A stretch of 64,000 bases of DNA from Chitinophagaceae bacterium (GCA_016704325.1 JADJAG010000008.1:868001-932000), one strand, 5' to 3'. Shown: positions 8,481 to 18,600, counted from the first letter of the stretch. The notes: generated from the letters alone by a model not told the origin. Made by a program: numbers and translations.

Positions 8481-9632
8481 TTATTGAAAAACGGTCTGCA
8501 AGGTAGACAACAGTTGCTCACCCCGCAGATTGGTTGCAATTACTTTTCCCTCTTTGTCAAGCAAGAAACTTTGCGGAATCGCACGAACACCGTATGTTTC
8601 GCATACTGATGATTTCCACCCTTGCAGGTCGCTTACATGATAAGGCCACATGAGTTGATCCTTCTTTATGCCTTGTATCCATTTTTCTTTGTCAGTATCC
8701 AGTGATACACTGAAAATAGTAAAGCCTTTGTCCTTATAAGTTTCATAGGCTTTAACCACATTCGGATTTTCTTTACGACAGGGGCCACACCAGGAAGCCC
8801 AGAAATCCAGCAATACTACCTGTCCCCGTAAAGAAGAAAGCTTTAACGTTTTGCCGTTAAAATCCTGTAGTGCGATATCCGGCACAACCATTCCCTGTTG
8901 AATGGCCGGAGGCGCATTCTCCTGTGCGAGCTGACTTCTTTGCGATTCTACCACTTTTAAATAATCCTGTACGAAAGGAAGGTTTCCATACTCCTTTCCA
9001 ATACGTGCTGTAAGTTTATCAATGGTGGCAGCATCATTATTGTAATCAAGATTGGATGCTGCAAAAACAGCTACAATCGGATTCCTGACGGTATCAATGT
9101 AACCTGATGCATAGTTGCGGAAATTACTGTCCGCTTTCATCACCTTCAGCTCATACACTTTTCGGATAGAATCCGGTGTCTCGCCATCCACATTCATATT
9201 ATAATCATTCATGGCGCTGCCAAATGCTTCTCCATATGTTTTAGTATGCTGAATAAAATCACGCAGCTGATCAGATACCGGTGAACCTTTCACCTTATAA
9301 GTAAAATTGGTAAGGTCTGAAGTATCTGCCGTGATGTCTACCGTAGCAGGTTTCTCATCGAGTACTAAAAAGATGGCACGTTGCTCACCAATTCGCAACT
9401 GGTAAAGACCCTGGCTTTTCAGGTCTGCATTAAGCGTGAATTTTCCTTTTGCATCCAGCACGGCAGTATCCACACCATTGCGGGAGGTATAGGTAAGTTC
9501 TTCCAGATACACTTTCATATCTTTTGGCATATTATTGAATTGTCCTTTCAGAGTCAGGCCTTCCTTAGAGGTGGACTGACAGGAAAAGAAAGTGCCGGTA
9601 AACACCAGCAGCATCAGGAATTGTTTCTTCAT
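8481..9632 (-). CDS. TlpA-like thiol-disulfide lipoprotein with N-terminal DUF4369-type domain
   Basis: A 383-residue envelope protein. It has a short lipoprotein signal ending FFSC (Cys ~18) and an N-terminal beta domain of the DUF4369 kind (~25-120: LKGQFNNMP, VYLEELTY, DAKGKFTL). A helical middle follows, then a C-terminal AhpC/TSA-type thioredoxin domain (~250-383) with the active site FWASWCGPCRKE. It probably reduces or exchanges disulfides in the periplasm. Such proteins are abundant and usually of unknown substrate in Bacteroidota. It forms a single transcription unit ending in a strong terminator. Confidence 0.85.
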   Translation of the reverse strand: MKKQFLMLLVFTGTFFSCQSTSKEGLTLKGQFNNMPKDMKVYLEELTYTSRNGVDTAVLDAKGKFTLNADLKSQGLYQLRIGEQRAIFLVLDEKPATVDITADTSDLTNFTYKVKGSPVSDQLRDFIQHTKTYGEAFGSAMNDYNMNVDGETPDSIRKVYELKVMKADSNFRNYASGYIDTVRNPIVAVFAASNLDYNNDAATIDKLTARIGKEYGNLPFVQDYLKVVESQRSQLAQENAPPAIQQGMVVPDIALQDFNGKTLKLSSLRGQVVLLDFWASWCGPCRKENPNVVKAYETYKDKGFTIFSVSLDTDKEKWIQGIKKDQLMWPYHVSDLQGWKSSVCETYGVRAIPQSFLLDKEGKVIATNLRGEQLLSTLQTVFQ

Positions 9633-10202
9633 TGCTTGATTATGTTGATTTAGATGTTACAAAAAAATAAGTGGAAACTTCATGGTTTACCAAAATACTC
9701 AACTTCAACTAACTGCAGTTACCAATTAAGTATTCTGCAAGTAAGCCCATTGAAACCAAGTTTGCAACCAATCAGTTCCATGTAAGCATTTCGGTAAACA
9801 GGCGCAAAAATATATTTGTTTTCAGGAATCAGCCTAATCTATTCTGCAAACGGTCATTATTTACCCAAAATAACCGGAGTTTCAAGTATAGAATACTTTA
9901 TTCTCGGTATTGAATATTGATCATTTCAAGCAAATATTAAAAGTTCAACACTCAATAATCAATTCATTTACAGCGCGCCACTTTTCTTATAAAATCAAGC
10001 AAATTTCGCAAATAGAAATGAGTTGTAACCGTAAGCAATCCTGTTTTGTTGCCACCTGATACCGTAAAACTTGCAATAATATCATAATCCTTTCAAACAG
10101 CGCTGGATTCAAAAGTCCATGGTCAGGTCGGATTCCTTTCATTTTTATGTAAACACAATGTCTATTAAATGTTATATTTGGGATAACTAAAATCCAATCA
10201 AC
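9633..10202. other. Divergent intergenic region with a -7 element
   Basis: 570 AT-rich bases between divergent genes. TATATTTG at 10173-10180 fits the -7 consensus, 22 bases before the ATG at 10203, but no -33 TTG was found at the usual distance. Nothing else was recognised. Confidence 0.45.
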
Positions 10203-11750
10203 ATGAGAAAAATTTTACTTCTGGCAATTGCGGGATTGCCTTTTATGGCTCAGGCGCAAACCACCATCTTCTCCGATAACTTTGAAAGTTACAACTCAGG
10301 TGATTTAGTCGCCGCCAATTCTGACGTTTGGACAACCTGGTCAGGCGGCACAGCCGCGGAAGATGCAACTGTAAGCAATGCACAGGCTACCTCCGGTGCT
10401 AATTCAATTCACGTAACCGGTTCCGCAGGTGGCGGACCCACTGATCTTATTCTTCCATTCCCGGAAGACTACACTTCCGGCGTGTATGATTTCAGCCTTA
10501 AAATGTACATAGTAAGTGGTAAGGGCGGATACTTCAATATTCAGGAAAGTTCGGTTCCGGGCCTTGGCTGGATGTTTGAAGTCTATTTCGACGCTGCCGG
10601 TGGAGGTTACATTTATGCCGGTGGAGCCAATGCAGCTACCTTCACCTATACTCCAAATTCCTGGACTTCCGTATTGGTTAGGGCTAATCTCGATGCTGAC
10701 CAGGGAGAATGTTTTATTAATTCTAATTCCATACATACCTGGCAGTGGTCATTAGGAGCTGACGGTTCCGGAGCATCTAATACTATCGGTGGTATAGATA
10801 TATTCTCCTATGGCGGCAGTGGTGCTACACCAGACTTTTACATAGATGATGTTGTACTCATTAAGGTAGCCTCGCCAGCCATCATCACCGAAACTTTTGA
10901 AAGCTATTTTTCAGGTGAACTTCTTGCAGCCAATTCAACAGTGTGGGACACCTGGTCAGGTGGACCTTCTGATGATGCAGATGTAAGCAATGCACATGCA
11001 CTGAGCGGCATCAATTCTGTTCATATTGTAGGTGCTGCAGGACCTGCAGATCTTATTCTTCCTTTCCCGGAAGATTATACTACCGGTGTATATGATTTTA
11101 GTTTAAAGATGTACATGGTAAGCGGCTACGGTGGATACTTCAATATCCAACAAAGTGCAACACCCGGAATTGGCTGGATGTTTGAAGTTTATTTTGATGA
11201 TGCCGGTGGTGGATTTATTAATGCAGGCGGAAATAATGCTGCAACGGTTACTTACACACCGGAAACGTGGACTGCCATTACCGTAAAAATGGATCTCACC
11301 AATGACCTTGGCGAAGTGATCATCAATGGCAATTCTGTTCACACATGGCAATGGTCACTTGGCGCAACTGGAACCGGCACTACAAAAGCTGCCGGAGGAG
11401 TTGACATATTTGCCGCTGCTGCCAATAGCGGTATCGGGGATTTTTATGTGGATGATGTATTGCTGACGGAATCTTTTCCGACAGGTATCGTGAATACGAA
11501 ATCATCAGCAGACCTCTTTATTTCTCCTAATCCATCCAACGGACAATTTAGTGTTGCCATCAATGATCTTCCTGCCGGCAATTACCAACTTGATCTGATG
11601 GATATGTTAGGTCGCGTAGTAAAAAGTGAAAAAATGCAGACTTCCGGTTCCTTCATCAAGAACTACAATGAATCTTTACCGGCAGGATTATACTATGTAC
11701 GGTTAATGGATGGCGTGAGTTCAACTACTAAAAAGATAGTTGTGAACTAA
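10203..11750 (+). CDS. T9SS-secreted protein with a tandemly duplicated beta-sandwich domain
   Basis: A 515-residue secreted protein. The signal peptide ends at AQAQ (~19). Two copies of a ~200-residue domain follow (~24-222 and ~227-430), each running FESY-SG-L-AANS-W-TWSGG, LILPFPEDYT, GVYDFSLKMY, GYFNIQ, GWMFEVYFD and HTWQWSLGA. This looks like a lamin-G/concanavalin-type sandwich that may bind sugars or surfaces, though no ligand is evident. The end (~437-515) is a T9SS type A sorting domain (FISPNPSNGQFSV ... GLYYVRLMDG ... KKIVVN), so it is exported and probably surface-anchored. The copies are alike at the DNA level, indicating a fairly recent duplication. Confidence 0.8.
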   Translation: MRKILLLAIAGLPFMAQAQTTIFSDNFESYNSGDLVAANSDVWTTWSGGTAAEDATVSNAQATSGANSIHVTGSAGGGPTDLILPFPEDYTSGVYDFSLKMYIVSGKGGYFNIQESSVPGLGWMFEVYFDAAGGGYIYAGGANAATFTYTPNSWTSVLVRANLDADQGECFINSNSIHTWQWSLGADGSGASNTIGGIDIFSYGGSGATPDFYIDDVVLIKVASPAIITETFESYFSGELLAANSTVWDTWSGGPSDDADVSNAHALSGINSVHIVGAAGPADLILPFPEDYTTGVYDFSLKMYMVSGYGGYFNIQQSATPGIGWMFEVYFDDAGGGFINAGGNNAATVTYTPETWTAITVKMDLTNDLGEVIINGNSVHTWQWSLGATGTGTTKAAGGVDIFAAAANSGIGDFYVDDVLLTESFPTGIVNTKSSADLFISPNPSNGQFSVAINDLPAGNYQLDLMDMLGRVVKSEKMQTSGSFIKNYNESLPAGLYYVRLMDGVSSTTKKIVVN

Positions 11751-11792
11751 ATCTGGCTGGTTTTTCAACACAGTTTTTCAATTTTTGATAAG

Positions 11793-11828
11793 AAGCAACA
11801 GCAGGCAAGCGTCCTGCTGTTGCTTTTT
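11793..11828 (+). terminator. Rho-independent terminator
   Basis: A 13-bp stem (AAGCAACAGCAGG and its complement) with a 7-base loop and a T-run, 42 bases after the T9SS gene. Confidence 0.85.
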
Positions 11829-11902
11829 AATTTAGTGCTGACTTGAAATCACAACACCAACCATTCGTATTACCTGAATAGCTTGTTGTATGAACGATTA
11901 AT

Positions 11903-13297
11903 TTACATCCTAAACCTCAGGAGAGAAATACTCAAAGACAGTGTAGGAGTATCCTGCCTGAAAAATGATACAATATCTCTTGTGCCAATGCTAAGTTGCC
12001 ATGCCTGCTGCGGTGTAAAACTGAATGAGACACCAAATGGAATATCGAGATTAGCAATACCGCCACCTGCAAAACCGGAAGTGAGTTTTATCCATTCAAC
12101 AGGTGTAAAACTTACCAGCCCTGCAAACAATGTCGACTGTATACTTCCCGGATTTTTATTGAGCGGCTGAATGATGTCAACGCCAATCTCCAGCCTGTCA
12201 ACCGGACTTATTGCACCGCCTATTCTTAACTGTGCAGGTAATGACTGTTTGATTTCCGATTGCTCACTCCAGTTAAACAAGCCTCCGGCATTTATCAGAC
12301 TGGCAATATCAGAATAGATATCAGCAGAATTAACACCTATAAAGTTGACTACGCTGTCAAAAATTCCATCATTAAGTGAAACGAGATTTCCATTCCATTT
12401 CATAGATCCCATGTTGGTTACAGAAATGCCTGCTAAAATCTTATCCTTTATAGAAATGGTGCCCCCTAAATCAATCGCAAAACCCCGGCCTACCGGGTAT
12501 AGGTTTCCATTTAAATCCAGTGAAGGATTGGTTAATGCTGCATAGTCAATATCAAAAACAGATGAATAGGCTGCAAAACCTGAGGCACTGTTTTCTGTAT
12601 AGCTGATATCAGTAACTGCATTTCCCTGTATGAAATTGATACCACCACCGCCATAGATGGTAATGCCATCCAGTTCAATTAATTTTCTTCCATAGCTGAT
12701 GTTGAAATTCCTGGTCCAGCTGAATTGCAGGGATGAACCATTAAAATAGTTAGAATAAGGTAACAGGGTATCTGTATATCCGGTGAGAAAGCCTTGTGCA
12801 TCAATGATCACACTGTCGATGTATTTTGAATTAACCCCGTTAAAGACAAGATCTGCAAATGCAGGATTTAGTACTGCATCACCCGATATTTTTTCTTTCC
12901 AGGTGAAGGAAAAGCCACCTATCTCCGGTATTTGTATGGCAATGCCAACGGGCATCAGTTCATTGTTGAAGGAGAGGCCATCCTCGGCAAACAGTTGTGC
13001 AATAGTCAACTTTTCCGCCTCCGTTAATTTTTTGCCTTTAATGATCGATTGTACCAGGTCGCTTTTAGGCAAAGCTTCAGAGAAAACCACGCCTGTCGCT
13101 TCCAGAAATGCAAAGGTTACACTGGTTTCTGTTCCAAAAATTCCAAGGTTGGCCGGATTCACCCCGGAGGCCTGATAGTCGCGGAACAACGTAGTACCTG
13201 CACCGAAACTGCCACCGCCAAAGCTGAGCAAATCCTGGCTGGTTGCCGCAGTACCAAAAAGCATAACTGGTAATAAAAAGAGAATTGCTTTTGGCAT
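11903..13297 (-). CDS. Outer-membrane beta-barrel protein, DUF5723-like
   Basis: A 464-residue protein with a signal peptide (cleavage near ATSQ, ~20). The mature N-terminus, FRDYQASGVNPANLGIF, is of the kind seen in FadL/PorV-like and DUF5723 outer-membrane proteins of Bacteroidota. The body alternates short amphipathic strands and Gly/Asn-rich turns, and the C-terminus LSLSISLLRFRM is a plausible last strand ending in an aromatic residue plus two. It would sit in the outer membrane; transport or T9SS accessory roles are possible but not shown. It converges with the T9SS gene at 10203. Confidence 0.65.
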   Translation of the reverse strand: MPKAILFLLPVMLFGTAATSQDLLSFGGGSFGAGTTLFRDYQASGVNPANLGIFGTETSVTFAFLEATGVVFSEALPKSDLVQSIIKGKKLTEAEKLTIAQLFAEDGLSFNNELMPVGIAIQIPEIGGFSFTWKEKISGDAVLNPAFADLVFNGVNSKYIDSVIIDAQGFLTGYTDTLLPYSNYFNGSSLQFSWTRNFNISYGRKLIELDGITIYGGGGINFIQGNAVTDISYTENSASGFAAYSSVFDIDYAALTNPSLDLNGNLYPVGRGFAIDLGGTISIKDKILAGISVTNMGSMKWNGNLVSLNDGIFDSVVNFIGVNSADIYSDIASLINAGGLFNWSEQSEIKQSLPAQLRIGGAISPVDRLEIGVDIIQPLNKNPGSIQSTLFAGLVSFTPVEWIKLTSGFAGGGIANLDIPFGVSFSFTPQQAWQLSIGTRDIVSFFRQDTPTLSLSISLLRFRM

Positions 13298-13715
13298 ACA
13301 CTATTGGTTTAACAGGGTTGAAGCAATATGTTATGTATTAAAAATCGAATGTCGTAAATCAACAAACAGTCCGCAAATGGAAACAGGTGTCAGATGCTAA
13401 CCTGCACATTGTTCAATAGAAATCTAATTGAAAAGATCAGCTAAAAAAAATTCACGACGCAATTTTGGCTAACGGCAGAAATTTGAAATGGTGATAACGC
13501 AAACCAATGCAATTAATCCATCATTCATTATTCTCTCAGCATGATAGCAAAGCAGCATAGTACAAATGTAATATCTTGAATGAATCCATTCTTTGCTGGC
13601 GGCCCGGCATTTATTTTGTTTCTCTTTAATAACACAAACGGTAGTTCAATCAATAACCCTAAATTGCTTTCCGGCTGCATATTTTATCTTACTTTTGCGG
13701 CGATTTAGATTTATC
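13298..13715. other. Divergent gap with promoter for the lipoprotein at 13716
   Basis: 418 bases between divergent genes. TTG at 13664-13666, a 23-base spacer and TACTTTTG at 13690-13697 (followed by CGG) form a promoter facing +. The rest is AT-rich with no recognised feature. Confidence 0.5.
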
Positions 13716-14153
13716 ATGAAATACCAACTCTTATTTTTTTGTTTGCTTGCTATACTTACTTCCTGCGAAAAGGATAATCCACCACCTTATGTTGATCCGG
13801 ATCCTGATCCAGTAGATACCATAGACTTTGCAGGCACTTATGAAGGATGGGTGGAAAAACACAGTGCCGGGGTAGATTCCTTCGGCGTTTATAAAAATGA
13901 TACTGCTTTTTTCTATTCTGTGAAAATAGTAAGCGAAGGTTTCAGACTGATCAGCATAGCAGGCAGCGATTCACCTCCAATTCCTGTTGACAGTAATGGT
14001 TTTTTTGCATTTAATGAATTCAACCACAACATTGACGGTAATTTTAAAGGAGATAGCCTGTATTTATTTACAGAAGCCATCAGCGGTTCCTATGAGCCAC
14101 CCCAATTTTATGATAATACCCAAATGAAATTTGCGGGGAAGAAAGTTGAATAG
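13716..14153 (+). CDS. Small lipoprotein of unknown function
   Basis: A 145-residue lipoprotein: signal MKYQLLFFCLLAILTSC (Cys 17), then an acidic Pro/Asp-rich spacer (PPPYVDPDPDPVD) and a compact beta-rich domain beginning FAGTYEGWVE, similar in style to lipocalin-like folds. The longer frame from 13593 is rejected because the ATG at 13716 directly precedes the signal and a promoter lies just upstream. It converges with alaS, with only 17 bases between them. Confidence 0.6.
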   Translation: MKYQLLFFCLLAILTSCEKDNPPPYVDPDPDPVDTIDFAGTYEGWVEKHSAGVDSFGVYKNDTAFFYSVKIVSEGFRLISIAGSDSPPIPVDSNGFFAFNEFNHNIDGNFKGDSLYLFTEAISGSYEPPQFYDNTQMKFAGKKVE

Positions 14154-14170
14154 CGCATTCCGTATCCAAC

Positions 14171-16810
14171 TTATTTACCTTCATCATTCGTCTTTAGCAA
14201 AACCCTGGCCGCATCAATTGCCTTTTTAATTCCTGTAGGGTTAGAACCGCCTGCCGTAGCAAAAAACTTTTGTCCTCCCCCACTGCCATTCACTTCTTTA
14301 CTTATGATACGTATCCATTTTCCGGCGTCAAGAGATTTTTCTTTTACCAGGTTGTCAGCAATGGCAATTACCAGGTGTGCCTTACCTTCTGAAGCAATAC
14401 CAAGTACGGCTACCACATTCTCAATTTCATTACGAAGTTCATAAGCCAGTTTCTTCAATGCTTCCGGATCAGGTAAGACGCATTCCGCGCCAATAAAATT
14501 TGCATCACCTATTTTTTCTATGGTTGTCTTTAGGTTTTCTTTCATCTTGCCTACCTGCAATGCAGTGTAATGATCCACCTGTTGCTTTAATTGTACATTA
14601 ACCTCTTGCAGGTGCAGTACACCCTTTTCAATATCCTTCACATTACCTAACATGGAACCGATCTGTTCCAATCTTTGAAATGCGGCGCTGATCATTTTTT
14701 CTGCGGCATCACCGGTCACTGCTTCAATACGGCGGACACCGGCTGCAACTGCGCTTTCGGATACAATCTTAAAATAACCTATGGCACCCGTTGCGGTAAC
14801 ATGGGTACCTCCGCATAGCTCACGGGAATAATTTTTGTCAAATGTTACAACACGTACCTGATCTCCGTATTTCTCACCAAATAATGCCATCGCACCTGTT
14901 TTCATCGCTTCTGCAATAGGCATAACATCTACCTGCAGTGGTATATTCTCCCTGATCTTCCTGTTTACCGTGCTTTCAATTTTATCCAATTCTTCTTTCG
15001 TCAGTTTCGCAAAATGCGAAAAGTCGAATCGAAGATAACCGGGCGCAACAAGGGAACCTTTCTGTTGCACATGCGGTCCCAGCACATTGCGCAGGGCTGC
15101 ATGCATCAGGTGCGTAGCGCTGTGATTCCCCATGGTGCTGCTTCTCAGTGTTGCATCAACGGAGGCAGTTACATTTCCTTCCATATTCTCAGGAAACCTG
15201 TTCACAAAATGAATGATCAGTTCGTTTTCTTTTTTGGTATCCAGCACTTCAATCACTTCGTTTGCAAAATGCAATTTGCCCTTATCACCCACTTGTCCGC
15301 CACTCTCTGCATAAAAAGGTGTTTGATCCAAAACCACCTGAAAAATTTCCTTATCCTTTGCTTTTAGCTTCCGGTACTTTACAACCTTTGCCTTTGATTC
15401 GAGCTGATTATATCCCAGGAAGGTAAACTGATCTGTTTTCATCAATTCGGACCAATCGCCTGTGATTACTTCTGCGGCCTTCCTCGATCGTTTTCTTTGT
15501 TCATCCAGTGATTGATTAAACCCGATGAGGTCAACGGTCATACCCCTTTCTGCCGCCAGCAGTTGTGTAAGATCAACCGGAAATCCAAAGGTGTCATACA
15601 ATTCAAAAGCGAACTTGCCTTCCACTTCAGCAACTTTGTTTTCTGCGGCAGTACTATATTGCTCAAATCTTTTTATGCCATCAGATAACGTTTTGAGAAA
15701 GGATGTTTCTTCTTCCTCAATTACCCTTGCCACAAAAGATTGTTGTTTCACAATCTCCGGGAATACTTCACCAAACTCTGAGGCGAGCACCTGCACCAAT
15801 TCATAAAGCAGTGGAGACTGTATATGGAGGAAACTGTAATAATACCTGACTGCCCTTCTAAGAATTCTGCGAATCACATAACCGGCACCTGTGTTGGAAG
15901 GAAGCTGGCCATCGGCAATAGCAAATCCAATGGCACGAATGTGATCTGACATTACCCGCATGGCAATATCCGTTTTCTCATCACTACCATAATTGATGCC
16001 TGACTTTTGTTCGATCAGCCGGATTAGCGGTTGAAAAATGTCAGAATCATAGTTCGATTTTTTTCGCTGCACTACGCGTGTCAATCGTTCGAAACCCATA
16101 CCGGTATCCACATGACTTGCTGGTAATGGTTGTAATGATCCATTTGTTAAGCGGTTGAACTGGATGAATACAAGATTCCAGATCTCAATAACTTGCGGAT
16201 CACCCTGATTCACCAATAACTTCCCATCTAACTTAACACGGTCTGCCTCATCACGGTTGTCGAAGTGTATTTCTGAACAAGGCCCGCACGGTCCTGTATC
16301 ACCCATTTCCCAAAAATTATCTTTCTTATTCCCGAGGATGATCCGGTCTTCTGCAATCCATTTTTTCCAAAAGTCACGCGCCTCTTCATCCATAGAAAGA
16401 TTTTCAGCAACATCACCTTCGAATATGGTTACATATAGACGGTCAGCCGGAAGCTTATATATACTGGTGAGAAGTTCCCATGCCCATTCAATAGCTTCTT
16501 CTTTAAAGTAATCACCAAAAGACCAGTTTCCAAGCATTTCAAACATGGTATGGTGATACGTATCAATACCTACTTCTTCGAGGTCGTTGTGTTTGCCTGA
16601 TACGCGTAAACACTTCTGCGTATCAGCTACCCGCTTTGAAAAAGGTGCTTTGTCTCCAAGGAAAATATCCTTAAACTGATTCATACCTGCATTGGTAAAC
16701 ATCAGGGTAGGATCATTCTTTACCACAATGGGTGCTGAAGGAACGATGGTATGTTCCTTTGAAGCGAAAAAGTCAAGAAAAGTGGATCGGATTTCTTTAG
16801 CGTTCATCAT
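14171..16810 (-). CDS. alaS: Alanine-tRNA ligase
   Basis: An 879-residue class II synthetase charging tRNA-Ala. The catalytic core starts MNAKEIRSTFLDFF and contains FTNAGMNQFKDIFLG and GNWSFGDYFK. The editing domain has HSATHLMHAALR (~565) and CGGTHV (~666), the zinc and deacylation motifs. The C-terminal DHHA1 segment carries GSGGGQKFFATAGG. Length and order are normal for the family. Two adjacent ATG codons (16810 and 16807) can serve as start. It is divergent from the M23 peptidase gene with a 109-base gap. Confidence 0.97.
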   Translation of the reverse strand: MMNAKEIRSTFLDFFASKEHTIVPSAPIVVKNDPTLMFTNAGMNQFKDIFLGDKAPFSKRVADTQKCLRVSGKHNDLEEVGIDTYHHTMFEMLGNWSFGDYFKEEAIEWAWELLTSIYKLPADRLYVTIFEGDVAENLSMDEEARDFWKKWIAEDRIILGNKKDNFWEMGDTGPCGPCSEIHFDNRDEADRVKLDGKLLVNQGDPQVIEIWNLVFIQFNRLTNGSLQPLPASHVDTGMGFERLTRVVQRKKSNYDSDIFQPLIRLIEQKSGINYGSDEKTDIAMRVMSDHIRAIGFAIADGQLPSNTGAGYVIRRILRRAVRYYYSFLHIQSPLLYELVQVLASEFGEVFPEIVKQQSFVARVIEEEETSFLKTLSDGIKRFEQYSTAAENKVAEVEGKFAFELYDTFGFPVDLTQLLAAERGMTVDLIGFNQSLDEQRKRSRKAAEVITGDWSELMKTDQFTFLGYNQLESKAKVVKYRKLKAKDKEIFQVVLDQTPFYAESGGQVGDKGKLHFANEVIEVLDTKKENELIIHFVNRFPENMEGNVTASVDATLRSSTMGNHSATHLMHAALRNVLGPHVQQKGSLVAPGYLRFDFSHFAKLTKEELDKIESTVNRKIRENIPLQVDVMPIAEAMKTGAMALFGEKYGDQVRVVTFDKNYSRELCGGTHVTATGAIGYFKIVSESAVAAGVRRIEAVTGDAAEKMISAAFQRLEQIGSMLGNVKDIEKGVLHLQEVNVQLKQQVDHYTALQVGKMKENLKTTIEKIGDANFIGAECVLPDPEALKKLAYELRNEIENVVAVLGIASEGKAHLVIAIADNLVKEKSLDAGKWIRIISKEVNGSGGGQKFFATAGGSNPTGIKKAIDAARVLLKTNDEGK

Positions 16811-16830
16811 ACAGTTTCAAAAGGTCAATC

Positions 16831-16862
16831 TTTGTTTGCAAAAAGTTAATTTGTTAATTTTG
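16831..16862 (+). promoter_or_regulatory. Promoter for the M23 peptidase gene
   Basis: TTTG at 16831-16834, a 20-base spacer and TAATTTTG at 16855-16862 match the phylum promoter consensus, 57 bases upstream of the ATG at 16920. Confidence 0.6.
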
Positions 16863-16919
16863 TTCACGTCCCATCTGCAGGGGGCGTAAAATTAGCTAAT
16901 AAAAGGAAGTGTTAGAAGG

Positions 16920-17891
16920 ATGAAAAAGGTAAAGTATTACTACAATACCCAGGCACTGCGTTATGAAAAGTTTGAAGAAGCTTTTCGCACGAAGTTTATG
17001 AGGATATTGGGTTTCATCTCTGCGGCGCTGGTATTTGCTTTTATTATTGTTTACCTGGCCTATACATACCTGGATTCTCCGAAAGAAAAAGCATTGCGCC
17101 GGGAACTGACTGAAATGCAACTGGAGTATGATCTCCTGAATAAAAAATTAGACCAGATGTCTTCCGTGGTTGCTGACCTTGAAGAACGTGACGATAACAT
17201 CTACCGTGTAATTTTTGAAGCAGAGCCCATTCCTTCCAGCATACGCCAGGCAGGTTCGGGTGGTATTAATAAGTATCGTGAACTGATGAGTTTTGATAAC
17301 GGGCAATTGATGGCAAGTACGGCAGCAAAAATGGATCAGATGCGGCGACAACTTTACATTCAGTCTAAATCCTATGATGAGATCTCCGTGATGATTAAAA
17401 AGAAGGCCGAAGTACTGGCCTCTATACCGGCCATTCAACCAATCTCCAATAAACAGTTATCGCATATCGCTTCAGGGTTTGGTATGCGCATTGATCCGAT
17501 CTATAAGATTCCCAAGATGCATGAAGGGCTTGATTTCACGGCACCTACCGGCACACCGATACATGCAACAGGCAATGGTACGATCAGCGTTGTTGAATAT
17601 GGTGATCGCGGATATGGAAATCATGTAATCATCAATCACATGGTTGGATACCAGACCCACTATGCGCATATGAGTCGCATCATTGTGCGTGAAGGGCAGG
17701 TTGTTAAACGTGGTGATGTAATTGGCCATGTGGGAAGTACCGGCAAATCCACTGCACCGCATTGCCATTATGAAGTGATCCGCAATGGTGTTAAGCTAGA
17801 CCCGGTGAATTTTTTCTTCAATGATCTCACCCCTGCTGAATATGAAGAGATGTTGAAACAGGCTGCACTTTCAAATCAATCGTTTGACTAA
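16920..17891 (+). CDS. M23 family metallopeptidase, membrane-anchored
   Basis: A 323-residue cell-wall enzyme or activator. One membrane helix (~30-50) is followed by a coiled coil (~55-85, EKALRRELTEMQLEYDLL) and a C-terminal LytM/M23 domain (~180-300). Zinc ligands are visible: HEGLDF (~201-206) and the HxH of PHCHYEV (~281), with YAHMSRI between. The catalytic set looks intact, so it can cleave peptidoglycan cross-bridges at the periplasmic face. Proteins of this form in Bacteroidota are often called NlpD/MepM-like. It is monocistronic, with its own terminator. Confidence 0.9.
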   Translation: MKKVKYYYNTQALRYEKFEEAFRTKFMRILGFISAALVFAFIIVYLAYTYLDSPKEKALRRELTEMQLEYDLLNKKLDQMSSVVADLEERDDNIYRVIFEAEPIPSSIRQAGSGGINKYRELMSFDNGQLMASTAAKMDQMRRQLYIQSKSYDEISVMIKKKAEVLASIPAIQPISNKQLSHIASGFGMRIDPIYKIPKMHEGLDFTAPTGTPIHATGNGTISVVEYGDRGYGNHVIINHMVGYQTHYAHMSRIIVREGQVVKRGDVIGHVGSTGKSTAPHCHYEVIRNGVKLDPVNFFFNDLTPAEYEEMLKQAALSNQSFD

Positions 17892-17914
17892 AGATTAATC
17901 ATTCAAATTATTTT

Positions 17915-17938
17915 AAGCCGGCACAACGCCGGCTTTTT
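17915..17938 (+). terminator. Rho-independent terminator
   Basis: Stem AAGCCGGC/GCCGGCTT, 5-base loop, T-run; 23 bases after the M23 peptidase stop. Confidence 0.85.
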
Positions 17939-18009
17939 AGTTGATAACAATCCTTTTCCATACGATGATTCTTTGCACCAACATCTGGTCGTCTTTGCCT
18001 CCTAGCATA

Positions 18010-18600
18010 ATTTGATTCAAGAGTCGTTATCTTGGCACGAGGGCAGCATTCGTGCCCCGACTCATTACCACTTCCTTCCAATCTCAATCACGCTTCCAGT
18101 CGTGGCACGAATAGCAGCGCAGCGCAAACCAAAGCAGACTCTTGCACCTAAACTATTAAATGAGATACGTTACTCGTTCCACGACTCATAAAGCATTTCC
18201 CGATTGCCAGATCTATTTTAATAGTTGTGGCACGAGCGCAGCATTCGTGCCCCGACTCATTACCACTTCCTTCTAATCTCAATCACGCTTCCAGTCGTGG
18301 CACGAATAGCAGCGCAGCGCAGCGCAAACCAAAGCAGACTATTACACCTAAACTATTTAATGAGATGCCTTACTCGTTCCACGACTCATAAAGCATTTCC
18401 AGATTGCCAGATCTATTTTAATAGTCGTGGCACGAGCGCAGCATTCGTGCCCCGACTCATTACCACTTCCTTCTAATCTCAATCACGCTTCCAGTCGTGG
18501 CACGAATAGCCGAGCAGTATTTTAAACCAACACTCCTCTTAGAGTTCAATCTCCATCACGCTTCGAGTTATGGCACGAATAGCGGAGCAATAATTTAAGT
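18010..18600. repeat. ~197-bp long repeat array with GGCACGA palindromes
   Basis: Three large copies start at about 18034, 18230 and 18429 (spacing 196 and 199 bp), the last two truncating into shorter pieces at ~18500 and ~18570. Each unit contains a hairpin GGCACGA ... TCGTGCC, then CCCGACTCATTACCACTTCC, then GTGGCACGAATAGC. Related GTGGCACGAAT words recur at 60.1-60.3 kb. The copies differ by point changes and small indels. No protein frame is conserved across units; the 83-residue frame at 18225 is a by-product. Confidence 0.85.

Noticed and set aside
18225..18476. 83-residue frame inside the 197-bp repeats
   Set aside because: The frame is not kept in the other units and has no start context; it is a repeat by-product.
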